Assembly (NCBI GenBank): GCA_037893245.1
Contig: JBAIAA010000416.1
Span: 248,001 to 312,000, forward strand
DNA: 64,000 nt
From: Crossaster papposus
Lineage: Eukaryota; Echinodermata; Asteroidea; Velatida; Solasteridae
Direction of reading: 5' to 3'
The notes under the pieces were generated by a model. That model searched no databases. It saw only the letters and a program-made list of their open reading frames with translations, and was not told where the DNA came from. This document shows, in pieces, positions 53,401 through 64,000 of this stretch (position 1 is its first letter; every line of letters starts with the position of its first letter). A program made the translations under genes and the position numbers.

Positions 53401-56400
53401 AGAGAAATTTACACTCAATCATTAACATTTAAATTATAACAAGTGAAATTTACATTCAATCATTGACAATTAATTGATCACACGCTGCTTTATATTACAT
53501 GTTGAGTTGTTGACTCAAACAACATAATTTGTACTGGTACAATCGGATTCATTACCAGGAAATGATCATTGCAATGAATACCGTTTGTCATGTTTGTATA
53601 ATATGTGTATCATCATCTCAAAACAACATGTAGGCTCTACCTGGTACAGTGTTAAAGGTGGGATACACCATTGGAAATTGCTTGAATTATCGTGATTTGG
53701 GGGGGTTGATTTTTATAAAGTAAATATTGTTTAACTGACTTGTCCGAAGTTTTAGAATCATGGATGCTGAGAAAAGCAAAAAAACGGTGTTCGTTTTCAA
53801 CCGGCGTCGGGCAGTTGTTATTGTTTTTTCTGCGATCGCTAGATTTATTATTATCAATTTTTTTTTGTCAGGACAATTACAGGATATCTAGCGCAATCAT
53901 TTTGCTAAATGCCTACAATCAATATTTACTTTTAAATAAGTAAGAATTCGGTAGTAAATTTTTTCGATGTCTGCAAATGTTGTCTCCTACCTTTAAATTG
54001 TTGTGTACTACATTGTACCTTTAAATTGTTGTGTACTACATTGTACATTTAAATTGTTGTGTACTACATTGTACATTTAAATTGTTGTGTACTACATTGT
54101 ACATTTAAATTGTTGTGTACTACATTGTACATTTAAATTGTTGTGTACTACATTGTACATTTAAATTGTTGTGTACTACATTGTACATTTAAATTGTTGT
54201 GTACTACATTGTACATTTAAATTGTTGTGTACAGTACTGTATTGGTACTTTTCTCTATTGTGTAATATGCTGAGTGCTTGGTTAGGTTTAAATAGTTTGG
54301 TCACAAAGGAGGATGTTATGACTCATGTCCAATTAGTAGTTTAACCTTGATGATTGGATTGCAGTGTATTTTAGTTAGGAAAAGCACTGTGTGACTTTGG
54401 CATGTTGATATAAAAAAAGTGAGAGAATAATTACTTCCTTAGTTGTACCTTGAATCTAGGGCTGTTTTCCAAACTTCAGCTTCGTCTCCGTCTTTGGCTT
54501 CGTTCATGCAGTTTGGCAATCGTGATTGAGACGAAGCCTAAGCTGGGTTTTGGAAAACTGCCTAGGTTTCTGCTGCAATCAAGACTGTTTGCTATGTCAT
54601 CAGCTTTTGCTAAATAGTAAAATGACATGGCTGGTTACAGCATTTGACTTATAATAATACAAAGTTTTTTTATTTTGCACAGATACCACGTAAATGTTCA
54701 AATGCACAATTTGAAGCATGTCGGATACCATGGTGTCCCATAGGTTTTTTTATGAAATGGAAGTCATTTGGAGAGCTTATACTGTGTAATCTTTTAGGAA
54801 AGAGGTTCCATACCTGGACATCACTTGACATCCCTTGACATCCTGTGCACAAACTCTATACAGACTGGTGTACAAAATTTCACGTGTTTTCTCAGTCAAA
54901 TGCTTCAATATTTTCTGATGATGATAGGTCGAAGTAGGAAATTGTGTTTCCAAGTATGTTTATGACTGATGTAGCACAGCACTTATAAATAAATTACCAG
55001 TTGTCATTGGCTAACTGCATGTAATTCATCCTCTGATTACATGTATCTCAGAGTTGAACACATTTTCCATAGTGATCCCTCTCAAGGTCCCTACTTCATG
55101 TGATGGATCAAACCCATTTCTCATGTTGGTCACTAAGGAATCAACTATTTATTGGTTTGGCTGCATTTAGAAATTTGGAAATCTGTAGCAGTGGCCATTT
55201 GAAGGTTAAATATCAGATGGACAATATCCGGCAATTGTGAATTACTGTGTTTGAGCATGGAGGAATAAGAAGGAACCTCCATGGTTTGAGTAAGCACAGT
55301 ATGAGGAAATTATTTACATTTTAAGGCACGTTAACATTGGTAATCAATTATTTGGTGAAATCAAATAATCAATATTCGGTTTGAAATCGGATTTTTAAAT
55401 TATACATAGCTCCCCCACTAGGTTGAAAATGCTGACAATGTGTGGCCACTATGAGCGTTTCAGTTCTGGCTGCTTATGATTGCTATGGTAACACAAACGA
55501 TTTTTTTTATAATAAAAAGGCTTTTTTAATTATTTTATTTTTGTTTTATTTGGACAGAATCGTCATAATAAGAACGACGAGCTTCTAGCGGCCGAGATGT
55601 TAGCCAATCACATGCGTCGTAACAACAGCTTCATCCATGACCTGTTTCAGGCCCAGTTCCGTTCCTCCTTGACATGCCCCCACTGTAGTCGACAGAGCAA
55701 CACCTTTGACCCCTTCGTGTGCGTCTCATTGCCCATCCCGCAGCGCACGACGCGCGTCGTGGCTGTCGTCGTCGTGTATATGGACAGAGAACCGCGGGTG
55801 GTGCGTGTCGGAGTCGTGATAGATGTCAGTGCCACTGTGGCTGATTTGAGATCAGAGGTGGCTCGGCAGTGCAGCATGGCAGTCACAAGGGTGAGTAACT
55901 GAGTTTGTCCACGAGACCTAACTGCTCGTCTAGAAATAGGCAAAGAATGTTGTAGTATCCTGACGCCACTTCAGTGGTTGTGTACAAAGTCAAGTCAAAA
56001 AAATTGAAAATGTCTCAATTCCCAGACTCGTGTCTTAACCCTAACCCTACCTAATGCTACTTTTTACTACTAGTAGTAAAAAGTAGTATGCAGTACTCTC
56101 ACTGACTTGTGTGCAATGCCTGTAGTAATTTTTAGTATTGGGTACTTCACCCCTAATTGCACTCGTAGTACTTTTTAGCATTGGGTCCCTCTGCTTGCTG
56201 AGTGTGCATGGCCCATGTATGCTATGTAGAGTGTTCTAAACTCCACAGCAAAAATTGTCACTTGGGACACAGCAATGGGTCAAGGCTGGACTACTGCATT
56301 TTTTGCCAGGTAAGTATTACTGACCTGTATTGCAACTATTAGTATTTTGTAGTTGGCAGTATCTGTACTCTGTCAGTACACACCCAATCATCAGTCACGG

Positions 56401-59400
56401 AGAGACCCAATGCTACAAAATACTAAGTAGTATTCTGTAGTACGTAGTTCTTTAGCCCAAAGTAAGGCCTAGGGGGTTAGGGTTAAAACAAATGCACTGA
56501 TTGACCTTTGTTGAGATGATAAGAAGACATTTTACGGTATTAAAGTGACATCAGGTTGCAATATTATTTCCAGAACTACCTTCCCCCGGGCATCTTTGGC
56601 TTGGAACCATCCCCATCCTGCAGATTCCCCATCCTGCAGATTCCCCTAAATGCCACTACGTAAACAAATAGATTTATCCTCAATCCTCAATCAAATCTCC
56701 CTTGTTTCTTGAATTTGTTCCAACAATCCATGCTATGAGTTGAGGCAGTGCCAATAACATCAATAATCATTGCAGGTGATATCAAGCATAATGCAGGGTT
56801 CAATTATGCACGACTGAACATAAACATTGCTTGGTACAGCCTACGTACTCAACCCATTGCATCAAAAATCGACCAACATTTGTTGTTATTCATCCTCCAA
56901 TCCCTGCAAAATCATCCACTTTGAATGTCACCACAAATGTCACTTGAAAAGTGCGGTGACCTTCATTTACTCTAATTTTGATCATTTGTTTATTTAATTT
57001 ATCTAACCTTACATGTAGCTATTAATAAAAAGGTCTCAAAGAGTTTTCCTACATTTATATGTACATACATAGTGTACATGTAGCATGCATGGATCTAGAT
57101 CAAATGATCACTCCACATTCACCACTTGTGAATGGAATGTTAATGGATGTACATGTACATGAACAAAAGGTTACCATTGCAAAATGAGCTAAAGACACAA
57201 TACCCAACGCCTCCGTTACTAAATCTAATGAAAATATTGCTCCCGTGTTTTATAGCGAGTGGTTAATATCGTCAAGGTAACGCTCGCAGCCCTCAAAACT
57301 GTCATCTGATTTTCTTTGAGGTTTCATCTCGTTTTCAGTACAGGGTCGGCATTTCTGTATTAAGAAATTCACTCCACATGAATTTATTCAAGGAGAGACT
57401 TGCGATATGCGGCCACTGACAAATAACGTATATTTCACCCACTGCTAGACTCTCCACAAGTCGTTACGGTACTTGTCAAAATGATCTTCAGGCGACCAGC
57501 CTCATTTTTGTAATCGTAACAGAAATTGTATTTGACATGAATTTGTGCTCCAGCGGTACATGGAGGGTGCTTTGTGACTACTTTACAAAAGTGGGGGGGG
57601 GGGGGGGGGGGGGGGGAGAACCAAAGGTGCCCACACTGGTTCACAATCCTATGGCAAAAAAAGTACATGTACTGGTATGCATGACTAACTTTATTCAGAC
57701 TCGGCATGAGTGACTACATTTTTGTTGGCCTTATAAGTAAAGTACAATGACGTAATTAAAATGTAGGCCGTACAAAAAACATTTAGCACTCTGGAAATAA
57801 TGTTAGAAAATAATATTAAAACAAATATAATTTGGTAATATTGGAATGAATGTACACCTTTAAAATGGTGCCTCAGAGCTTGAGAATTCCCAGTGTAAAC
57901 ATGGCCAAGCTTTTATGAGGTCATCCACTAGATGCAGACAAACTGGATAACAGGATAACAGAATGAGATCTTCCCTTGTCAAAGTTCAGATAAGAAATTT
58001 AATGTTGGAGCAATTGTTGAGATGAACTTTTGTTTGAACAATGTAACTGAAAATCTATATGTACAACCAAGATTGTGTAAACACGCCATGAGTAACTCGG
58101 AGCGTGGCCGAATATATCTGTCAGCGACCGGCTCACAGCTGGCAAGTGTGGGTGTGCTGCCCATGGACTGCCGGCCTGGGCCCCACTGGGCTCGATGTTC
58201 GTGAAAAATAATCCTGCACCTGGGTCCTGTAAATTACAGCAAAAAAATTGCGCAAACTGGTTAATAACGTTTTGCTTATGAATGACAGAGGCAGGAATCA
58301 GTCACTTCACCAAAACAAATTGCAGTCGGACACGACGTCACCGATAGTGACTCCCCGACTCTCCCTTTTCGTCCCGTTGAGGGAGGGGGGGTATAATTAT
58401 GTTCATGGAGCATATAATAGCGCCAGCTTGTGCATTGTACCAACACTTGCACGCTCCATTCCCAGATTACAAACGAACTACATTGTACAAAAGGAAATTT
58501 TAAAAAATGAGTCACCGAAACGCATCTTTGGAAATAACATTATGACAGCATGCCAGTAGGAATTATTCCACAGGGAGTTACCCCAATAAAGGAAGAGCCA
58601 GTTTTGATAGGCAGAAGAAGATGCTTTATAACTATTTTTGTACATGGCCTTATAATTTTATTTTATTTATTATCTTTTTCATAGACTGTTTTGACTGAGG
58701 TATATTTTGATGGCTTCTATCGTTCCTACAATGACAACCTCCCTTTGAGCGAACTACGGGAAAGCGACAGCGTATATGCTATAGAGACCCCCCACAGTGC
58801 TCAGGCACAGGCCTCTAATACCCAGATGCAGAAATATGTACATGTCCACTGCAACCGACCTGTCCGAGAGGTTGTTACCATGGTGATACTCAGTCAACAA
58901 GGCGTTGGCAAGACCGGTAGAAGGTATTTTAGTTATATTTTGTTTGTTTTTAACTTTTTTTTTTTCTTCAAAGTTGTATGTGTTTGGCAGATCTGAAAAT
59001 TTAGCCCAGCAAACCAAAATTGATACGCCAAATTAAAAAAAAAATTAATTTGAATTAAATTTTAAATCTGCATTTTGATTGGCCGATTCTGCAGGTTTGG
59101 TCATCCAATAGCCATTGAAGTAGACCGTAGCATCACCAATCAGCAGCTCAGGATTGTCATCCTAAAGAAAATGGGTTGTAGTCATGTGGATCAGATCCTG
59201 ACTAAGGTACGTGCACCTGTCTTTTTTACCTCATTTTCAACTAGAAGTTTTTTTGTTTTTTTTGATGCATATTTAAAGGGTTTGTTGTGCACCTCGAAAT
59301 AAAATCTGGAAAAACACGCCAACAAAAATGTCTCTATTTTTTCTGTAACCGGTAGGTAAACTGACGTACATGTTTTTGTATAAACAAGAATGTTTAGAGC

Positions 59401-62400
59401 TGGATGAAATGTTACTCACTGTGAAATTTGAGGTACATGTAAAAGGTTTGCTCCAGCAAGGAACTAGAGCATTTGTCATCTTCTCAGCTTTCTTGACTGC
59501 ATCTTCTGATCAACATCCTCCAGGGTAGTGGAGCAGTTTTATTAGGCCAAAAATAAAACAGTTCTGGATTTGTTTTTTGCACATAATGTAGGTGTCTGCG
59601 TGTAGTCGAGGGAAACAAATAGTGAATAAGATTAAAACTGCTGCAAACTGCTTACTGGCTGGAATGACCTGAAATATACAAATCAAATAAGTTAAGAGGG
59701 CCTAATATTTCGATCTTAACAAGATCTTCTTCAGAGACATAAAAGATAGTAATAGATGGTTTGGTTTGGGTTTTTTTCTCCTCGTCTTTTTTTCTCCCCA
59801 AGAAGTTAGGGTTAAGACTGTTAAAATAGGGTAGGTACATGTAGGTATTAACCTGAAGCAAAACTAATATTTGTTTGGCCTTAACGAGTCTTGCATGTAG
59901 GTGACTTGTAAACATTGTAATCAAAATAGCACAAAGGAGCTATCTGACTTTGTGACTTGTCAGCATTGTGCATAGATCTCTCAATACTCTAAACGATTTA
60001 CACATGACCTACAAAATTAGCTGTCTGAGACTTGAAAGCCTACTACCGAAGGGCTTGTTTTCACGTTGCAAAGCTTTAACAAAAATAGATTGGATCAATA
60101 ATGTCAAAGGCTGTGGGATTCTCCGAGGGAATTCCAATGTTGACAGTGGGGAACAGCCTCCGCAGTCGTTTGAAGCACTTAAGGAAAACAAGGCCGCGAC
60201 AGGATTAAATGAAGGTTGCCCGCGGTAACACCTTCCGTGCAGCTAGTGCCAAGTTAATGAGACGTATTTTGGTCACATGAAACATCGTGATAGTGGCAGG
60301 TTTTCTGTTAAAGGGCAGATTTTGGTGCAAATTGTGATTTTTATTATATGGAAGAATTGAAGCAGAAATTCTTTTAAAACTTCATACACTGTGTTTTTAC
60401 TGTGTTGGCAGCTTGATATCGAATGCATTTGAATTATTCCCATGTGAATCTATCATATACTGGAGTTAAATTAAATTTATTCAAAAGGGACAAATTTAGA
60501 TTGACTCTTGAAACAATCAGGATAGCACTCATGTGAAAAAATTACAGTTAACAGAAATTTAGTATTTACATTTTCCTTTTTGGAACTGAATTCTGTAGTC
60601 ATTCTAAAGTCAGTTTGGATTGAATATAGATCGCATCCAGGGGCTTTTTCGTCCACAGAAATCGTACTTTGAACTCAAGGCCCCTATTCTTCTTTGCTAG
60701 TATCGTGACATTGATTTTATGCACATCTTTCCTCCCAGGGTCCCCTTCTAAGGGTCGGAGTAGTCACAGATGCCAAGGGCTCCCGACACTTCTTGATGCC
60801 GGACGAGACCAGACCGCTGCACAACTCGATCATCACTAGGTACCGGTATATATCCAGAGCGCATCTTGCAGTAAGGCCATGTCCAAATAACATGCCTGCT
60901 ATGACTATGGCTACGGCTATAGCTACATCCACAGCTACAGTACTGTTGGCTGTAACAGCTATGGCTATGGTTGGCAGTAACAGATATGGCTATGGTTGGC
61001 AATATGTTATCAAGATATTCACATTTTATTTTTGTGGTAACAATTGATAATATAAAGTGAATGATTGCTATAGTAGTATATAGCAATATATCTTTCTTTT
61101 TCTCCCCTGACTGGTTTGTTAAAGGTTACTACAGACTACAGCTGAGGAGGGAGGGCCGTCACATATCAAGGCAGTGATAGAATGGGAACATGACATACGA
61201 TTCACGTGAGTTAATATAGCAAGGCAGTGATAGAATGGGAACATGACATAAGATTCACGTGAGTTAATATAGCAAGGCAGTGATAGAATGGGAACATGAC
61301 ATACGATTCACGTGAGTTAATATAGCAAGGCAGTGATAGAATGGGAACATGACATACGATTCACGTGAGTTAATATAGCAAGGCAGTGATAGAATGGGAA
61401 CATGACATACGATTCACGTGAGTTAATATAGCAAGGCAACCTTATCCTAAGGCCGATCTTGAGGTTTAAAACCACCCACCTGACAGGCTCTCAACCAATA
61501 AGAATAGGTAAACTGTCTTAGGTTTTACATGTATCGGTATTACCTACGAATTCCCTATTAAGACCTTTGGTATAAAGTGTAGACAGCCCAGTTTAATTTA
61601 ATACTAATTATTCAAGCTTTGGGTTTGTGTTCTGAACCTGACTCGTCCTGCTCTAATAAGTACAATTTAACTAGTAAGTACAATTTCACTATAGTACATG
61701 TAATTTAATACAAGTCAAAATATGTGCAATATGTTTTGTTTATCTACCCAAAAGTTATAATTTCTCAATGTCAGAAAATTACTGAGACTAAATGAGTAAA
61801 TATGAAATGCATTGCATAACACAGAAGTCAACAGTTTTGTTTTATTAGTCTTATAGGCACAAATTACAGTGATACGCTGTTTTAGTGTTGGATCTGTAAC
61901 ATTAAAGTTGAACTCACTGTATTCTTTGTAACCAAACCCTGTCATATTACCCATTGACAGATGGCCATTATCTATCAATGTGCGCACCCTATACTACCCA
62001 GCCATAAACTCCAATAGACTAGAACTGAAGTCCTTTCGGTCCTAGTGTCACATTTCTGAATTCCCCTTAGTTTGACCCCATGGTAAACATTATAGATGTT
62101 TGAAAGGCAGTGGTATTTGTCGTTATCTCTTGTGCTCAAATATTTAGCAATTTGAGTGATAAAGAGATAAATAGATAAGGACTGATGTTCTGAAGTGGTG
62201 TCAGATATTGTAACATGTGCCTGAAGTTTTGTATTATGTGTTTGTTGTGAGGGGAGGGAGAGAGGGAGGTAGACAAATTTTAAATTTCAAAATATCAGAA
62301 TTTGTAAACTAATGCGAAATACATGCTGCATAATACAGCAATAATTATAGATTTAGATACGTTGTGTCGCTGTACGTAGGCATTTCAGGTGGTTTTACAG

Positions 62401-64000
62401 TATTCCTTATAAATCTGTAACATATGTCTTCAGTTTTTATGCAATGTAATGTTTTTCTATACTGTCTTTTATATGACTCGCAGATTTTCTCAGAAAGTTT
62501 TGAGTATCTTCATTGAAGAGGATGAGAGTGTACAGAGACAGCGACTGGCTCATCAGCAGCCAGTTAAGGCATCGCTGGCGGACTGCATGGATCTCTACAC
62601 GCAGGAAGAAAAGGTAGAGAATTCAAGATTGTCTCCAGGGTGGGGGGAGGGAAGGGGAAGAAGGGGGAAGAAGGGGGGATGGAGGTTGAGGATGGAGGTT
62701 GAGGGAGTGAAAAAAGGCCGAACTGGACCAGGGATCAGCACTCGAGTAGTCAAATCGTTGCTGGCTGGCAGGGTGAAGTATTTTGGGTTGTCACAGAGTC
62801 GCAGGCATTGTTGTGGCCATTGCTTTGCCATTGTTTGTTGTTTTCTATGTAGTTTTTCTTTCTTTTGGGTGTGTTTTCTAGCTTGGGCCAGACAATGCGT
62901 GGAGTTGTCCCTTCTGTAAAAAGCTCCAACAGGGCTCCAAGCGGCTTAGCCTATGGTCCTTACCTGACATCCTGGTTATACATCTGAAGAGATTCAAACA
63001 GGTAAGGAAGGGCTGGAATTCAAGCTAGCAAATTGTACTTAACGTCCGGTATTTGTACTTTAGGCAGATTAATGGAATAATGTTCTTCTGAAGTATTATA
63101 AAGGGTATTATAAAGGCATTTACTGTTTCTTGTTACTTTGCCAGCAATCGATGAAAATACCAAACTATTTGCAAAAACTACCCCTACTTTATTTACTTTA
63201 TAGTTAGTCCACATTTTATTTGCAATATGGTTACACATCCTTGAATGAATGCAAGCCAACTAGTCTGGTTTTCTTACTTGATAATTACCGGACATCTTTA
63301 AATTGCTCTGTTTTATCTGAAGGAAATAACATTTTTGTTTTCTTGGTTTTTCCAACATAGATGTATACAAAACTTTAAATATTTCATTGTCACAATATTT
63401 ACAATAATACAGGAATCTCCTAACCATCCGTTTTCGAAAAGTTATAGAATACCATTTATCCTGACAAATTTTATGTCTGAGAAAAGTAGGGTATATTCCG
63501 TAATTTTTTTTTATAATATTTCTTTTTTTACTACACGATGGAGATTTCCAACAATGCGTCTCTGAGAGGCATCTTTGGACTTCTTGTATTATTTTCCTTA
63601 AAATGACATTGTGCCAAAAGGGATACTTTCACAGGGAGTTTAGAGTCATCATCATCTTTACGTCAAGTAAGCTTCTAAACAATCATTTGGTTGGTCACTC
63701 TTTGAATAGTTTCAAAAGGTATACTTTCCCTTTAGCCTCTGTCAAAAAAATTGGATTTTTATATAAATTTTGTTTTGGCTCGTTTCAGCTGAACACCAGT
63801 CGAACTAAACTCAACACGTTGGTAGAGTTTCCCATCCATGGTCTCAACATGTCTCAGTACATTGCACGCAGGCAGCAGAATGCCCACGCTGCCTCGCTGA
63901 ATGCGCTGACTGGGTGGTCACCGTGGCGACACATCCACCGGCGACGTACGCACCATGTGGCGGAGCACGTGTACGACCTGTACGCGGTGTGTAACCACAT
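50449..64000 (+). CDS. USP31: USP31/USP43-type ubiquitin carboxyl-terminal hydrolase (3' end missing)
   Basis: Nine exons are visible: 50449-51573, 55558-55890, 58685-58923, 59095-59206, 60739-60839, 61125-61205, 62484-62613, 62882-63001 and 63789 to the window edge. Phases agree throughout (about 818 codons). The start at 50449 (MSGVWDSS) is the first ATG in frame after a stop at 50353. Residues 1-240 are low-complexity Ser-rich. The USP domain opens with [20 protein letters not shown], whose catalytic Cys is residue 261, then [13 protein letters not shown]. Zinc-ribbon CxxC pairs are LTCPHC (exon 2) and WSCPFC (exon 8), followed by [12 protein letters not shown]. The window ends at [10 protein letters not shown], just short of the GGHYTA His box. 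The enzyme removes ubiquitin from proteins. Layout and SWSPWR-like [10 protein letters not shown] match USP31 and USP43; an invertebrate gene may be the common ancestor of both. Exon 6 and its donor are tandemly repeated. Confidence 0.94.
51640..51790 (+). repeat. Right-end fragment of the TTAAAGGTRGGATACACC MITE family
   Basis: CAGGATATCTAGCGCAATCA, TTTTGCTGGATGCCTAGAAA, GGTAGTAAATATTTTTGATA and GGTGTATCCTACCTTTAA match the right half of the full copy at 53652-53996 in the same intron and orientation. Confidence 0.8.
53652..53996 (+). repeat. Full-length 345-bp MITE with TIR TTAAAGGTRGGATACACCATT in USP intron 1
   Basis: The left end TTAAAGGTGGGATACACCAT is an imperfect inverted copy of the right end ATGTTGTCTCCTACCTTTAA. 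The interior contains CAGGATATCTAGCGCAATCA and GGTAGTAAATTTTTTCGATG. Partial copies are at 22662-22815, 51640-51790 and about 4590-4637. Confidence 0.85.
53991..54232 (+). repeat. 28-bp minisatellite, about 8.5 copies, abutting a MITE end
   Basis: The unit, about TTTAAATTGTTGTGTACTAC plus ATTGTACA, is repeated head to tail with almost no divergence; the first unit has CC in place of CA. The array begins in the last six bases (CTTTAA) of the MITE at 53652-53996. Confidence 0.95.
54470..54568. repeat. Fold-back element in USP intron 1
   Basis: AGGGCTGTTTTCCAAACTTC with AGCTTCGTCTC at the left pairs with GAGACGAAGCCTAAGCT and GGGTTTTGGAAAACTGCCT at the right. Related TTCGTCTCTGTCTTTGGCTT segments occur at 1098-1118 and 39622-39645. 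Confidence 0.75.
56040..56465. repeat. Fold-back element with a 30-bp perfect palindrome in USP intron 2
   Basis: CTACTTTTTACTACT at 56057 is followed directly by its reverse complement, ending at 56086. Further in, AGCATTGGGTCCCTCTG (about 56175) is mirrored by CGGAGAGACCCAATGCT (about 56398), and many TAGTATTTT/AAATACTA words recur. The whole stretch looks like a compound inverted-repeat element. Confidence 0.75.
58035..58264 (-). repeat. TTAACCAGTT-family element, one end recognisable
   Basis: CGGCTCACAGCTGGCAAGTG, GGTGTGCTGCCCATGGACTG, CGATGTTCGTGAAAAATAAT and the terminal AACTGGTTAA at 58255-58264 follow the same order as in 30092-30344. The left end has decayed, so its position is approximate. 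Confidence 0.65.
59207..60738 (+). other. USP intron 4
   Basis: This 1.5-kb intron holds a motif TTCGATCTTAACAAGATCTT CTTCAGAG at about 59708, of the kind seen at ends of some retroelements. An open frame at 59968-60228 matches no family I know. The rest is AT-rich. No conserved exon is recognised in it, and the protein reads correctly without one. Confidence 0.4.
61168..61432 (+). repeat. Tandem 53-bp repeat of USP exon 6 3' end plus splice donor (5 copies)
   Basis: Units start at 61168, 61221, 61274, 61327 and 61380, exactly 53 bp apart, with only one base differing (copy 2, ATAAG for ATACG). Each consists of the last 38 nt of exon 6 (encoding [12 protein letters not shown]) and the first 15 nt of the intron, so five consecutive GTGAGT donors follow one another. 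Only the first donor keeps the reading frame; reading through it meets TGA at once (TTC ACG TGA). Confidence 0.97.
63420..63740 (+). repeat. Dispersed repeat shared with 33810-34260, in USP intron 8
   Basis: TATAGAATACCATTTATCCT, CAATGCGTCTCTGAGAGGCA, TTATTTTCCTTAAAATGACA, GGGAGTTTAGAGTCATCAT and CGTCAAGTAAGCTTCTAAAC run in the same order as the SNX29-intron copy. It ends about 50 bp before USP exon 9. Confidence 0.65.

Noticed and set aside
59968-60228. 86-codon open frame in USP intron 4, considered as a cassette exon
   Set aside because: The USP reading frame and domain are continuous without it, no conserved USP31/43 sequence matches it, and flanking splice sites are not convincing.

Overview
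The window is metazoan nuclear DNA. It holds seven protein-coding genes, all broken into many short exons with GT-AG introns. Each was rebuilt exon by exon, checking that splice phases add up and that the protein matches a known family. Five genes are complete and two run off the ends. Several things point to a marine invertebrate deuterostome, most probably an echinoderm or a hemichordate/amphioxus-like animal: AT-rich introns of 0.1-4 kb, many tRNA-derived SINEs and fold-back MITEs, many copies of a TACATGTA motif, and single copies of families that vertebrates have duplicated. The species is not proven.

Layout: (1) 178-2082 (+), 3' part of an ER-lumenal FKBP with two EF-hands and a WDEL tail (FKBP14/FKBP7 type). 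(2) 3812-9297 (-), complete 12-exon UQCRC2, respiratory complex III core protein 2. (3) 10025-17402 (+), complete 13-exon SRP68. (4) 19624-24082 (-), complete 7-exon galactokinase GALK1. (5) 24854-36293 (+), complete 18-exon SNX29 with RUN, coiled-coil and PX regions. (6) 40134-47841 (+), complete 11-exon GTPBP1. (7) 50449-64000 (+), 5' part of a USP31/USP43-type deubiquitinase, cut just before its His box. UQCRC2/SRP68 and GALK1/SNX29 are head-to-head pairs whose start codons lie under 1 kb apart, so shared promoters are likely. FKBP/UQCRC2 and SRP68/GALK1 are tail-to-tail. The genes are housekeeping functions from separate pathways; they are neighbours but not a functional cluster. By my recollection of the human map, UQCRC2, SNX29 and USP31 all lie on 16p and SRP68 and GALK1 lie close together on 17q25, which would fit retained ancestral linkage.

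The non-coding part is crowded with repeats: SINEs, several MITE families with terminal inverted repeats, minisatellites and very long poly-G/poly-C runs. The most unusual feature occurs twice, in unrelated genes. In UQCRC2 (127-128 bp unit, 4003-4400) and in the USP gene (53 bp unit, 61168-61432), a tandem duplication starts inside an exon and ends in the following intron, so the exon's 3' end and its working splice donor are repeated several times in a row.
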